Under the pieces are notes generated by a model. The model was not told the origin of the DNA and ran no database searches. It saw only the letters and a program-made list of their open reading frames with translations. This document shows, piece by piece, positions 45,161 to 53,931 of a stretch of 64,000 bases of DNA (position 1 is the first letter of the stretch; every line of letters starts with the position of its first letter). The stretch spans positions 1,984,001 through 2,048,000 of the forward strand of contig CAXXHF010000002.1 of NCBI GenBank assembly GCA_963669405.2, written 5' to 3'. The DNA is from Aureisphaera sp963669405. Lineage in GTDB: Bacteria; Bacteroidota; Bacteroidia; Flavobacteriales; Flavobacteriaceae. The position numbers and the translations under genes were made by a program.

Positions 45161-46161
45161 TGGAGTCTTTTGAATACGTACATCCACAGTTTTTTTGGTT
45201 GCTTTTACTGCTACCTCTACTAGCAATATGGTATCTCTGGAAGCGTAAACAGCAAACGGCTTCCCTTAAGATTTCGAGCGTTAAAGGCTTTAAAACAGGG
45301 AAAAATTGGCTCGCCAAATTACGCCCCCTACTTTTTGTAATGCGTCTTTTGGCTTTAGCGGCAATTATTGTGGCACTGGCTCGCCCTAGGAATGTGGATG
45401 AAAGCACTAAAATTAAAACCACAAGCGGAATTGATATCGTAATGGCTATTGATGTCTCGGCCAGTATGTTGGCACGTGATTTAAAACCCAATCGTCTTGA
45501 AGCTCTTAAGAAAGTAGCAGGAAGGTTTATCAATGCTCGACCCAATGATCGGATTGGTTTGGTAGAATATGCTGGTGAAAGCTTCACCAAAACACCGCTT
45601 ACCAGTGATAAAAGTATTGCGCTTTCCTCTTTAAAAAGTATTAAATACAACAATGTAATTGAAGGAGGTACAGCCATTGGGATGGGATTGGCCACAGCTG
45701 TAAACCGATTAAAAGAAAGCCGAGCCAAGAGTAAGGTGATTATCCTTTTAACCGACGGAGTTAACAACACAGGTTTCATAGACCCAAAAATTGCTAGCGA
45801 GTTGGCGGTAGAGTTCGAGATCAAAGTATATACTATTGGATTAGGAACCAATGGTATGGCAATTTCTCCTATTGGACTTTTACCCAATGGAGACTTTCAG
45901 TACGGTAATGTTCCTGTAGAAATCGATGAAGAATTATTGAAGGAGATTGCTGAAACCACAAAAGGCAAATATTTTCGCGCTACTAGTAACACCAGACTAG
46001 GTGAAATTTATGATGAAATTAATAAACTGGAGAAGACGGAAATAGAAGAATTTAAGTTTAAAAGTTATGACGAGCAGTTTCGTCCATTGGTATTATTGGC
46101 TTTAAGCCTTTTGGCAATGGAATGGTTGCTTAGATATACAGTATTTAGGAGCTTTATTTAA
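45160..46161 (+). CDS. batA: BatA, VWA-domain membrane protein
   Basis: The 333-residue protein has N-terminal membrane segments (FFWLLLLLPLLAIWYLW; a second near 50-75). A von Willebrand factor A domain follows, with an intact MIDAS motif MAIDVSASM (DxSxS), and TDGVNNTGF later. A C-terminal membrane helix completes the usual BatA layout. Bat proteins were first linked to aerotolerance in Bacteroides and are thought to act with MoxR in envelope stress. Confidence 0.94.
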   Translation: MESFEYVHPQFFWLLLLLPLLAIWYLWKRKQQTASLKISSVKGFKTGKNWLAKLRPLLFVMRLLALAAIIVALARPRNVDESTKIKTTSGIDIVMAIDVSASMLARDLKPNRLEALKKVAGRFINARPNDRIGLVEYAGESFTKTPLTSDKSIALSSLKSIKYNNVIEGGTAIGMGLATAVNRLKESRAKSKVIILLTDGVNNTGFIDPKIASELAVEFEIKVYTIGLGTNGMAISPIGLLPNGDFQYGNVPVEIDEELLKEIAETTKGKYFRATSNTRLGEIYDEINKLEKTEIEEFKFKSYDEQFRPLVLLALSLLAMEWLLRYTVFRSFI

Positions 46162-46162
46162 T

Positions 46163-47200
46163 ATGTATCAATTAGAAGAACCCATATTTTTTTATGTACT
46201 ATTCGGGATTCCCGTTTTAGTAGTACTATTTCTATTGGTACAACTGTGGAGAAAACGAACGCAAGATCGGTTTGCCTCAACTGGATTATTGAAAAAACTT
46301 AGCCCCAACAGATCTTTATTTAAATCGATACTGAAATTATTGGTGCTTTCCCTAGCAGTAGCTTGTTTAAGCTTCGCTTTGGTAAATCCCAAAATTGGTA
46401 CAAAGCTTGAAACAGTAAAGCGAGAAGGAGTAGATGTGGTATTTGCCTTAGATGTCTCTAAGAGTATGCTGGCAGAAGATATTGCACCCAATAGAATGGA
46501 TAAGTCCAAGCAATTGGTAACCCAAGTTATCAATAGCCTAGCTGGAGACCGGATAGGTATTATTGGTTATGCAGGAAGTGCTTTCCCACAGGTTCCGATT
46601 ACAACCGATTTTGCCTCAGCAAAGTTGTTTCTCTCTAGTATGAATACCGATATGGTATCTTCGCAAGGAACAGCTATAACAGAAGCCATTTCTTTGGCAA
46701 TGACCTATTACAATGACGAAGAGCAAACCAATCGGGTTTTATTTATAGTAAGTGATGGTGAAGACCATGAAGGCAATGTAGGCGCAGTTGTAGAAGAAGC
46801 TTCGCAATTGGGGATCAAAATATTTACCATTGGAGTTGGTACTGACAAAGGAGCACAGATTCCCATAAAAAGAAATGGGGTATTGCAATACTATAAGAGA
46901 GACCAAAATAATGAAACGGTGATCACTCGTTTAAACACTCCTACCTTGCAAGAAATAGCTGAAGGAGCTAATGGAGAATACATAGACGGAAGAAGCACCA
47001 AAGAAGTGGTTGAAACAGTTACCGCCATTTTAAATGGAATGGACAAAAAAGAATTTGAAGCCAAACAGTTTACGGATTTCAAGGACCAATTTCAATGGTT
47101 TTTGGCAGGGGCATTATTTTTGTTGTTATTAGATGTCTTGTTATTGGAACGCAAAACAAAGTGGTTAAAGAAGTTGAATTTATTTAATGAAGGAGAATAA
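46163..47200 (+). CDS. batB: BatB, VWA-domain membrane protein
   Basis: The 345-residue VWA protein has the same layout as BatA: two N-terminal membrane segments, MIDAS FALDVSKSM, the second site VSDGEDHEGN and a C-terminal helix FLAGALFLLLLDVLLL. It starts one base after batA ends. BatA and BatB probably form a complex. Confidence 0.94.
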   Translation: MYQLEEPIFFYVLFGIPVLVVLFLLVQLWRKRTQDRFASTGLLKKLSPNRSLFKSILKLLVLSLAVACLSFALVNPKIGTKLETVKREGVDVVFALDVSKSMLAEDIAPNRMDKSKQLVTQVINSLAGDRIGIIGYAGSAFPQVPITTDFASAKLFLSSMNTDMVSSQGTAITEAISLAMTYYNDEEQTNRVLFIVSDGEDHEGNVGAVVEEASQLGIKIFTIGVGTDKGAQIPIKRNGVLQYYKRDQNNETVITRLNTPTLQEIAEGANGEYIDGRSTKEVVETVTAILNGMDKKEFEAKQFTDFKDQFQWFLAGALFLLLLDVLLLERKTKWLKKLNLFNEGE

Positions 47201-47201
47201 T

Positions 47202-48071
47202 ATGAAAAGGAATGTAATTATTATATGGGTTTTCTTCTTATCTGTAAGCACGTTATTTGCTCAGAAGGAGACCAAAGAACAAAAAGAGCAACGAAGAGAT
47301 ACACAGGGATATCTTAGTGATGCTAATGCTGAATTATTTGATGACAACTTTGTCAATGCGGAAGTAAACTACAGAAAGGCAATCGCCACTAGCCCTTCCT
47401 TAGAAACAGGAAAATACAATCTTGGAAATGCCTATTATAATGAGGCTAAGAATGATGAAGCCATGCGCCGCTTTGCTCAAGCAGCCGAAGTAGCTAAAAA
47501 CAAACCCGAGAAGCATAAAGCATATCATAATCTAGGGAATTCCTTTATGAATGCTGAAAAATATCAGGAAGCAGTGGAGGCCTATAAAAATGCCCTTCGT
47601 AATAACCCAACCGATGATGAAACTCGATATAACTTAGCGCTTGCAAAGGAAATGTTAGAGAAAAACCCACCACAAGGAGGTGATGGAGAAAACGACAATA
47701 AAGACCAAAACGAGAACGAGGACGAAAAGAAGGATAATCAGGAAAATAAAGATGACGAGGGCAAGGAGAAAGAAGGAGATGACGGCGAGCAAAAAGAAGA
47801 TGAGAGTGATAAGGGAGATGAAAAGGATCAGAATGAAGGAGATAAAGAAGGAGATAAAGAAAAGCCTCAACAACAAGACCCAAAAGAGCAGAAAGACGGA
47901 CAAGGAGATGATCCTAAAGAACAAAAACAACAACCTGTGCCTGGACAATTATCCCCTCAGCAGATTAAAAATCTATTGAAAGCCATGAACGATCAAGAAA
48001 AGAAAGTTCAGGACAAAATCAATGCACAAAAACAAAAAGGAGCAAAGGTTAAAAGTAATAAAGATTGGTAA
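47202..48071 (+). CDS. batC: BatC, TPR protein with charged tail
   Basis: The protein has about 289 residues, with a signal peptide (SVSTLFAQ) followed by TPR repeats (YRKAIATSPSLETGKYNLGN, KHKAYHNLGNSFMNAEKYQE, YKNALRNNPTDDETRYNLAL). A long Asp/Glu/Lys/Gln/Asn low-complexity tail covers about residues 155-250. The start is the ATG at 47202, which has an AAGGAG sequence just upstream, unusual for this genome. An earlier in-frame ATG at 47187 overlaps the batB end and spoils the signal peptide. It likely binds BatD or other Bat proteins in the periplasm. Confidence 0.92.
   Translation: MKRNVIIIWVFFLSVSTLFAQKETKEQKEQRRDTQGYLSDANAELFDDNFVNAEVNYRKAIATSPSLETGKYNLGNAYYNEAKNDEAMRRFAQAAEVAKNKPEKHKAYHNLGNSFMNAEKYQEAVEAYKNALRNNPTDDETRYNLALAKEMLEKNPPQGGDGENDNKDQNENEDEKKDNQENKDDEGKEKEGDDGEQKEDESDKGDEKDQNEGDKEGDKEKPQQQDPKEQKDGQGDDPKEQKQQPVPGQLSPQQIKNLLKAMNDQEKKVQDKINAQKQKGAKVKSNKDW
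47672..47935 (+). repeat. Low-complexity charged region of batC
   Basis: The codons for Asp, Glu, Lys, Asn and Gln repeat in irregular order (GAT/GAC, GAA/GAG, AAA, AAC). This gives imperfect short repeats but no regular period that I can define. It is part of the coding sequence and creates long open frames on the other strand that are not genes. Confidence 0.7.
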
Positions 48072-48073
48072 CC

Positions 48074-49846
48074 ATGAAGCTACATAGGTTTATTTACATA
48101 CTTATGTTTTTCTTGAGCTGTAGTTTCTTGCAAGCTCAGGTTACTTTTGAGGCAAAAGTTAGCAAGAAAAAATTAGGAATTAATGAACGTCTTCGAGTTG
48201 ATTTCGAAATGAATAAAGATGGAGACAACTTCAATCCCCCAAATTTTGAAGGTTTTAGAATTGTTGGAGGACCTCACCAAGCCATAAGTAATTCATGGAT
48301 TAACGGGAAAAGAAGCTATTCCAAAACCTATACCTATACCCTATCACCTAAATCCAAAGGTAGGTTTACCATTGGGCAAGCAACAATAGATGTAGATGGT
48401 CAAACCTATAAGACCACACCCATTGCCATAGAGGTAACAACTGCAGTAAACAAACCTAAAGATGGTAATAATGCCGACTATTTAGCCAGTGAAAATGTAC
48501 ATTTGGTGGCAGAAGTATCCAAAGCCAACCCTTTCTTAAACGAATCCATTACAGTAGCATATAAACTTTATGTATCTCACGAAGTGAGCATTACCAGCAA
48601 TTGGAGAGAGATTGATACACCGAAATATGCTGATTTCTGGAGTCAGAATATTGACAGTCGTGGGAATTATAAAATTTATGAGGGAAAGTATAAAGGGGAG
48701 GATTATCGATATGTTATTTTAAGAAGAACAGTATTGTATCCACAAAAAACTGGGAAGCTAGAAATTGAACCCTTAAGTTTGGATGTCCCCATAGATGTAA
48801 AAAGCAATCGTCGTGATATTTTTGGTCGTCGATTAATGACTCGGGTCAATAAAACTATCTCGGCAGGGAGAAGAACCATTGATGTAAGACCATTACCAGA
48901 AGAAGGAAAGCCTATTAATTTCACCGGAGCGGTGGGAGAATTTAATTTCGATGTAACTACCAACAAAACACAATTGGATGCGAATGAAGCTTTGGAACTA
49001 TCTGTAAAGGTTTCAGGTAATGGAAATCTTAAACTATTTGATCTTCCTAAGTTGAAATTGCCAAGTTCTTTAGAAGTTTATGAGCCCTCCAGAAATGATA
49101 ATATTAGGACTAAGGTAGATGGAATGAGTGGTTCTATGGTCGAAAACTACACTGTGGTTCCCCAATTTAAAGGGAATTACCCTATTCGTCCAATTTCCTT
49201 TTCATACTTTAATCCAAATACAGAAACTTACGAAACCATTTCTTCAGAAGAAATTCTTATTGAGGTTGAAAATGGGCCACTTACTGAAGAAAGCACTTCC
49301 AATACTGGAAATACGACCAAGCAAGTGGTAACCTTGGACAAAGATCAGTTTAAGTATATAAAGTTGGATGCAGATTTGGAGCCCATAGAGAAAGATTATT
49401 TCTTCAAATCGAAATTGTTTTGGATGCTATTGGCAGTACCGTTCCTATTTATTCCTTTAGTAATATTTGCGGGAAGGAAAAGGAGGGAGCGAATGGCCGA
49501 TGTTGCTGGGAATCGATTAAGGAGAGCCAATCAACTTGCAAAAAAATACTTGAGCGAAGCCAAGAAAAATATAGGAAACCAGTCTGCATTTTATGAATCT
49601 TTAGAGCGGGCATTACACAATTACTTAAAAGCAAAGCTTAGTATAGAAACCAGTGAGATGTCTAAGTCACATATTTCTAATGTTTTGTTAGAAAGAAATG
49701 TGGAAATGAGTGTAGTCGGTAATTTTACAGATCTTCTTAAAAGCTGTGAATTTGCAAGATATACACCTACATCCAATGTGACTATACAAAAAGATTATGA
49801 TACAGCGGTATCTACGATTTCGAATATCGACAAACAATTTCAATAG
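48074..49846 (+). CDS. batD: BatD, oxygen-tolerance membrane protein
   Basis: The 590-residue protein has a signal peptide (SCSFLQAQ) and BatD beta-sandwich repeats (VTFEAKVSKKKLGINERLRV, KTYTYTLSPKSKGRFTIG, ILRRTVLYPQKTGKLEIEPL). A membrane helix lies at about 450-470 and a cytoplasmic tail (LERALHNYLKAKLSIETSEM) follows. The ATG is at 48074; a TTG at 48065 is also in frame but overlaps batC. Confidence 0.93.
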   Translation: MKLHRFIYILMFFLSCSFLQAQVTFEAKVSKKKLGINERLRVDFEMNKDGDNFNPPNFEGFRIVGGPHQAISNSWINGKRSYSKTYTYTLSPKSKGRFTIGQATIDVDGQTYKTTPIAIEVTTAVNKPKDGNNADYLASENVHLVAEVSKANPFLNESITVAYKLYVSHEVSITSNWREIDTPKYADFWSQNIDSRGNYKIYEGKYKGEDYRYVILRRTVLYPQKTGKLEIEPLSLDVPIDVKSNRRDIFGRRLMTRVNKTISAGRRTIDVRPLPEEGKPINFTGAVGEFNFDVTTNKTQLDANEALELSVKVSGNGNLKLFDLPKLKLPSSLEVYEPSRNDNIRTKVDGMSGSMVENYTVVPQFKGNYPIRPISFSYFNPNTETYETISSEEILIEVENGPLTEESTSNTGNTTKQVVTLDKDQFKYIKLDADLEPIEKDYFFKSKLFWMLLAVPFLFIPLVIFAGRKRRERMADVAGNRLRRANQLAKKYLSEAKKNIGNQSAFYESLERALHNYLKAKLSIETSEMSKSHISNVLLERNVEMSVVGNFTDLLKSCEFARYTPTSNVTIQKDYDTAVSTISNIDKQFQ

Positions 49847-49858
49847 AACACCCAGACA

Positions 49859-50608
49859 ATGACAAAGGCGATTTACATACTGTTATTTCTTATTTCTTTT
49901 CTGGGAACTGCACAAAACGATGCTCTTTTTGAGCAAGGAAAGCAGCAATATAAGGCAGAAAAATACCAAGAAGCTATTACCAACTGGAACAAGATTTTGC
50001 AATCAGGTGAACATTCGGCAGCCCTTTACTACAATATTGGAAATGCTCACTATCGACTTAATGAAATTGGGCCAAGCATATATTTTTATGAAAAGGCACT
50101 CCAAATTGCACCTAATGATAAGGAAGTTTTAAATAATCTTGCATATGCTCAAAATGCTACAATAGATGCTATTGAACCATTACCTCAAACCGTATTTGCA
50201 AAATGGGACCAAAAACTTTCAGGACTTCTTACCTTCGAAGGCTGGTCTTGGGTTTCGGTATGGAGCGCTATATTATTCGCTCTTCTCTTTATTGGTTATT
50301 ATTTTTCTACATACTCCCAACGAAAACGACTTCTTTTTGTAGGCTCTTTGCTTTCTATTCTTGTGCTTGTAACGGCAGTATCTTTGAGTTTTAGAAACTT
50401 TGATAGACAACTAAAAGATAAGCCCGCAATCATATTTGCAGAAAGTACAGAAGTGAAGGCAGATCCAAAATTGAATAGTGAAACCGCTTTCTTGCTTCAT
50501 GAAGGAACCAAAGTGCAAATCCTAGCCGAAGATGGCGAGTGGAGTCGCATCCAAATTGCCGATGGAAAAGATGGCTGGGTTCCTAACTCAGACTTTAAGA
50601 AGTTATAG
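49859..50608 (+). CDS. batE: BatE, TPR and SH3 protein
   Basis: The 249-residue protein has a signal peptide (ISFLGTAQ) and TPR repeats (YNIGNAHYRLNEIGPSIYFY, KEVLNNLAYAQNA). Two membrane helices follow (about 128-150 and 160-178), then a C-terminal SH3-like domain (LHEGTKVQILAEDGEWSRIQ, DGWVPNSDF). This domain order is the standard BatE. It is the last gene of the bat operon. Confidence 0.92.
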   Translation: MTKAIYILLFLISFLGTAQNDALFEQGKQQYKAEKYQEAITNWNKILQSGEHSAALYYNIGNAHYRLNEIGPSIYFYEKALQIAPNDKEVLNNLAYAQNATIDAIEPLPQTVFAKWDQKLSGLLTFEGWSWVSVWSAILFALLFIGYYFSTYSQRKRLLFVGSLLSILVLVTAVSLSFRNFDRQLKDKPAIIFAESTEVKADPKLNSETAFLLHEGTKVQILAEDGEWSRIQIADGKDGWVPNSDFKKL

Positions 50609-50647
50609 TTTTAGTATTAGGTTAACAACTTTAATTAACTAAAATAC

Positions 50648-50655
50648 TATTTTTG
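50648..50655 (+). promoter_or_regulatory. -7 element before the small membrane protein gene
   Basis: TATTTTTG matches TAnnTTTG and lies 18 bases before the ATG at 50674. The -33 position holds only TTAG (50627-50630), so the match is partial. Confidence 0.4.
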
Positions 50656-50673
50656 ATCTTGCTTAAAATATTC

Positions 50674-50967
50674 ATGAAAACCAACGTCCTATTCTTTCTA
50701 ATGCTTTTTTCGATATTTATCATCGGACCTACCATTATTAGCATTTGTGACAAAGAGTCAAATATCATAGAGTTTTCTATGGGTGAGGAAGAAAAGACGG
50801 ATACTTCGTTGGTCGATTCAGAAAAGCATCCTCTCGAAACTTTTGTTCTACCCGAAAGTATTTGTAATGGTATTCAGAAAACCATTCCACCAACATCTTT
50901 TGAACTTGTTTTGGAAATTTGGTATCCAGACACCCTTTCTCCACCTCCTGAGAGTATTGTGATTTAG
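50674..50967 (+). CDS. Small exported protein, unknown
   Basis: The 97-residue protein has one N-terminal hydrophobic segment (VLFFLMLFSIFIIGPTIISI), which may be a signal anchor, followed by an acidic and Ser/Thr/Pro-rich tail. The Cys in IISIC is in lipobox-like context but lacks a typical small residue just before it. No family is recognised. The start is the ATG at 50674; a TTG at 50653 is in the promoter element. It stands between batE and the SulP transporter. Confidence 0.5.
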   Translation: MKTNVLFFLMLFSIFIIGPTIISICDKESNIIEFSMGEEEKTDTSLVDSEKHPLETFVLPESICNGIQKTIPPTSFELVLEIWYPDTLSPPPESIVI

Positions 50968-50992
50968 CATTTCATTTCTAAGTAGTTTTTTG

Positions 50993-51012
50993 CAAAACCA
51001 TCAATGGTTTTG
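50993..51012. repeat. Perfect 20-bp palindrome-like hairpin before the SulP gene
   Basis: CAAAACCAT (50993-51001) and ATGGTTTTG (51004-51012) form a perfect 9-bp stem with two bases between arms, so the loop must open by a pair or two. It is followed by TGTTATTT. It may be a terminator for the small gene or a leader element of the SulP gene. An ATG in its right arm (51004) is an unlikely start. Confidence 0.5.
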
Positions 51013-51042
51013 TGTTATTTCAAAACAGTTAAAACACAATCT

Positions 51043-52893
51043 ATGTTCAAAAATATATTTACGAATATTAGGGGTAACGTATTTGGCGGAGTTACCGCAG
51101 GAATTGTAGCGTTACCATTGGCTCTGGCTTTTGGAGTCCAGTCTGGATTAGGTCCTAGCGCGGGACTTTATGGAGCTATTTTTATTGGATTTTTCGCTTC
51201 CCTTTTTGGAGGTACCAATACACAAATATCGGGCCCTACAGCACCTATGACTGCTGTTTCTATGTTAGTCATTGCTGGTATTATTGCAGCTAATGAAGGA
51301 GATGTAAACAAAGCATTGCCTTACATCCTTTTGGTATTTCTTTTAGCAGGCCTCATGCAAGTCTTGATGGGGGTCATTGGAATTGGAAAATATATAAAAT
51401 ACATTCCCTATCCCGTAGTTTCTGGATTCATGACAGCCATTGGGGTAATCATTTTAATCACTCAGATATCACCGTTATTGGGATATAGTGTAGAAAGGGA
51501 TAATGAATATATACAAGATTTTAAGCCCGAAGCTGAAGAGGTATTACTCGATAAAATTTTACGCGAAGAAGCAGGAGAAGGAATATTGGTCTTAGAAGAT
51601 TTTAAAGAAACCATTACCCGAGCAGAAAAGATTACTGAGGATGCAATTAAGACCGAAGCAACTACCCTTGCCAAAAGCCAGGGGTCAGGTGTTATAGGAA
51701 CCCTTAGAACTTTACCAAGGGCACTTAAAGATGTAAACTGGTTAGAATTTGGATTGGCATTTATAACCATATTTATCATTTTCGGTTTTAAAAGAATTAC
51801 CAAAAAAGTACCGAGTACCTTGGTTGCCCTTTTTGTTGTATCTGGAGGTGCCTATTTCCTGAAACTTGACTATTTACCTATTAAGGAAATACCAGGAGGA
51901 TTTCCAATGATAAACGCAGAGATCTTTTCCAACTTTAGTATTGGTCAAATCACTCCCTATGTATTTACTGCGCTAACCTTGGCTTTCCTTGGTGCTATTG
52001 ATTCACTGTTAACTTCGGTAGTGGCAGATAATATGACCAAGACCAAGCATAAACCTAATCAAGAATTGGTAGGGCAAGGAATAGGAAATAGTGTAGCTGC
52101 TTTGTTTGGAGGTATTCCAGGTGCAGGTGCTACCATCCGTACCGTAGTAAATATTAATTCTGGAGGAACCACAAAACTTTCAGGGATGATTGCGGCAATA
52201 TTACTGTTGGTCATTCTCTTGGCATTGGGAGACGTAGCATCACAAATTCCAGCTGCCGTACTTGCAGGAATATTGATAACCGTAGGGATTGGTGTTATGG
52301 ATTATAAAGGATTAAAAGCCATTCCAAAAATGCCCAAATCGGAAATTGCCATTATGTTGTTGGTATTGTTCCTTTCTGTATTTTGGGATCTTATCTATGC
52401 TGTAGGAATTGGATTGGTATTGGCCTCTCTCGTTTTTATGAAGAAGATTGGTGACCTAACTGCAAAAAAATCAAAGGTTGTTGTATTGGATAATGCAGAT
52501 GAATTGGAACTTCCTTGGAAGGACGAAATCAACTTTCCAGAAAACTTAAAAAAGAAGGTATTCGTTAAACGCTTAAAAGGACCTCTTTTCTTTGGCTCCA
52601 CTAGTGAAATTCAAGAGTTAGCGAAGGAAATTCCAGAATCGGCAACCCATGTAATTATTCGTATGGGAGAAGTCCCATATATGGATCAATCCGGTTCCTA
52701 TACCATGGAAGAAATTTTGTTAGAATTGAACCAGAAAGACGTACACCCTATGTTCGAAGGGCTTCAAGAACAGCCTAATGCTATTATGACGAGTATTGAT
52801 ATTATCCCAGACTTAGTTCCAAATGAATGTCTGTTCGGTGATTTTAAAGATGCTATGATCTATATACGCGAACACGTAAATAGCGATAAATAA
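51043..52893 (+). CDS. SulP-family anion transporter with STAS domain
   Basis: The protein has about 616 residues. The SulP core has many helices: GGVTAGIVALPLALAFGVQS at the start is the family signature, and SGPTAPMTAVSMLVIAGI gives the substrate-binding region. A charged insert of about 80 residues (near 165-230) separates two membrane blocks. The C terminus is a STAS domain (VFVKRLKGPLFFGSTSEIQE, MGEVPYMDQSGSYTMEEIL). The family exchanges sulfate, bicarbonate or other anions; the substrate is unknown. I start at the ATG at 51043, because the earlier ATG at 51004 lies within a hairpin. Confidence 0.92.
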   Translation: MFKNIFTNIRGNVFGGVTAGIVALPLALAFGVQSGLGPSAGLYGAIFIGFFASLFGGTNTQISGPTAPMTAVSMLVIAGIIAANEGDVNKALPYILLVFLLAGLMQVLMGVIGIGKYIKYIPYPVVSGFMTAIGVIILITQISPLLGYSVERDNEYIQDFKPEAEEVLLDKILREEAGEGILVLEDFKETITRAEKITEDAIKTEATTLAKSQGSGVIGTLRTLPRALKDVNWLEFGLAFITIFIIFGFKRITKKVPSTLVALFVVSGGAYFLKLDYLPIKEIPGGFPMINAEIFSNFSIGQITPYVFTALTLAFLGAIDSLLTSVVADNMTKTKHKPNQELVGQGIGNSVAALFGGIPGAGATIRTVVNINSGGTTKLSGMIAAILLLVILLALGDVASQIPAAVLAGILITVGIGVMDYKGLKAIPKMPKSEIAIMLLVLFLSVFWDLIYAVGIGLVLASLVFMKKIGDLTAKKSKVVVLDNADELELPWKDEINFPENLKKKVFVKRLKGPLFFGSTSEIQELAKEIPESATHVIIRMGEVPYMDQSGSYTMEEILLELNQKDVHPMFEGLQEQPNAIMTSIDIIPDLVPNECLFGDFKDAMIYIREHVNSDK

Positions 52894-52896
52894 AAA

Positions 52897-53433
52897 TTAG
52901 GTAGATGATTGGGAAGTCTCGATAGCCTTGTCTTCTTCCTTTTCACTTTTATAACGCGCTAGCACTTTTGGAATAACCAAGGGTGCTAGTGCTGCTATTG
53001 GAGTATATAAAACGGAGTTTTCTTTCTTTTCTTCAGAAATGACATAACCCGTAAGATTGGAATTGTTGAAGAACATGAAAACCACACTTATAATAAAAGC
53101 ATATTGAAGCAAGGCAAATACTCCTCCCAATAATTTGTTCAGTAACCCCAAGGCGGCAAAATCTGCAATTTTGGTGAGAAATTTTCCCGCCATATTAATA
53201 AGAATAACAATGATGAGGAAAGTAACGGCAAAAGAAGCCAATTTGGTCACTTGATCACTCCAATTGAACCATCGGGAAATATAAGCTCCTGCGAAATCCG
53301 AAAAATAAATAGCTCCAAATACCCCTGCAATTAGCCCAATAAGGGATGCTAGTGCTACAAAGAGTCCTTTTCGGAATCCAGAAATAAATGCCAAGAGTAA
53401 AATTATCCCAAGAACAATGTCTATGATATTCAT
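52897..53433 (-). CDS. CvpA-family membrane protein
   Basis: The protein has about 178 residues with four membrane helices (IDIVLGIILLLAFISGFRKG at the start is the family hallmark) and a short charged tail. CvpA relatives are named for colicin V production but seem to have wider envelope functions. The start is the ATG at 53431-53433; a longer frame from 53484 adds residues with no family match. It converges with the SulP gene. Confidence 0.88.
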   Translation of the reverse strand: MNIIDIVLGIILLLAFISGFRKGLFVALASLIGLIAGVFGAIYFSDFAGAYISRWFNWSDQVTKLASFAVTFLIIVILINMAGKFLTKIADFAALGLLNKLLGGVFALLQYAFIISVVFMFFNNSNLTGYVISEEKKENSVLYTPIAALAPLVIPKVLARYKSEKEEDKAIETSQSST

Positions 53434-53504
53434 GATGTTTTTTATAAGGTATAACGTAAAGATAAGATTTCTGTTACATTCCATCTTTTAAATGCTAATA
53501 GCAG

Positions 53505-53512
53505 TACCTTTG
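53505..53512 (+). promoter_or_regulatory. -7 element of the gene at 53529
   Basis: TACCTTTG is a perfect TAnnTTTG, 16 bases before the ATG. No obvious -33 TTG is found in the expected window. Confidence 0.5.
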
Positions 53513-53528
53513 TATCATAATTTGTAAC

Positions 53529-53885
53529 ATGTCCAGAGATCCACAATTAAAAGAACGATGGGAGGCTGTAGCGACGTTTTTGAGCAAACGTTTTGCAGAC
53601 GGAGAACCCTTGGAATTGGATGCTATTATCTATCTGGTAGGGCTTCAGGAATTGGGGCAATTGCACCGCAAATTCAAAAAGGATGAAAAGGTCAATTTAA
53701 TGCACATAGCCATTTGTCGTTTATTGGAGCCTTTTGGATATTACGAATTCGATTATTTTGATGATGATGGATGGCCTCATTATAAGGTTTTGGAACAATT
53801 ACCTCCCCTTAAAGCAGGAGAACAAAGTGTCCTTATGAAAGAAGCCATTGTACAGTACTTTATAGAGAAGAAAGTAATTACCTAA
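53529..53885 (+). CDS. Small conserved-looking protein, unknown
   Basis: This 118-residue soluble protein opens MSRDPQLKERWEAVATFLSK. It has a helical first half (ELDAIIYLVGLQELGQLHRK) and an aromatic, acidic second half (FGYYEFDYFDDDGWPHYKVL). I do not recognise a family. It lies 46 bases before pheS in the same direction and has its own promoter element. Confidence 0.75.
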   Translation: MSRDPQLKERWEAVATFLSKRFADGEPLELDAIIYLVGLQELGQLHRKFKKDEKVNLMHIAICRLLEPFGYYEFDYFDDDGWPHYKVLEQLPPLKAGEQSVLMKEAIVQYFIEKKVIT

Positions 53886-53901
53886 TTCGGTAGAATTTCA
53901 G

Positions 53902-53909
53902 TAATTTTG
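53902..53909 (+). promoter_or_regulatory. -7 element of pheS
   Basis: TAATTTTG matches TAnnTTTG and lies 22 bases before the pheS start. The -33 region falls in the end of the upstream gene and is not a clear match. Confidence 0.45.
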
Positions 53910-53931
53910 CCGACCATACCGGAGTGTAGTT

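Noticed and set aside
45099..45887. Minus-strand open frame of 262 codons across batA
   Set aside because: It is opposite the batA start and its VWA domain. It has no start context and no domain, and would overlap two genes of a clear operon.
47545..47979. Open frames of about 100 codons on both strands inside batC
   Set aside because: They arise from the repetitive Lys/Glu/Asp codons of the BatC tail, and their translations are low-complexity (Leu/Phe/Ile-rich or Lys/Arg-rich).
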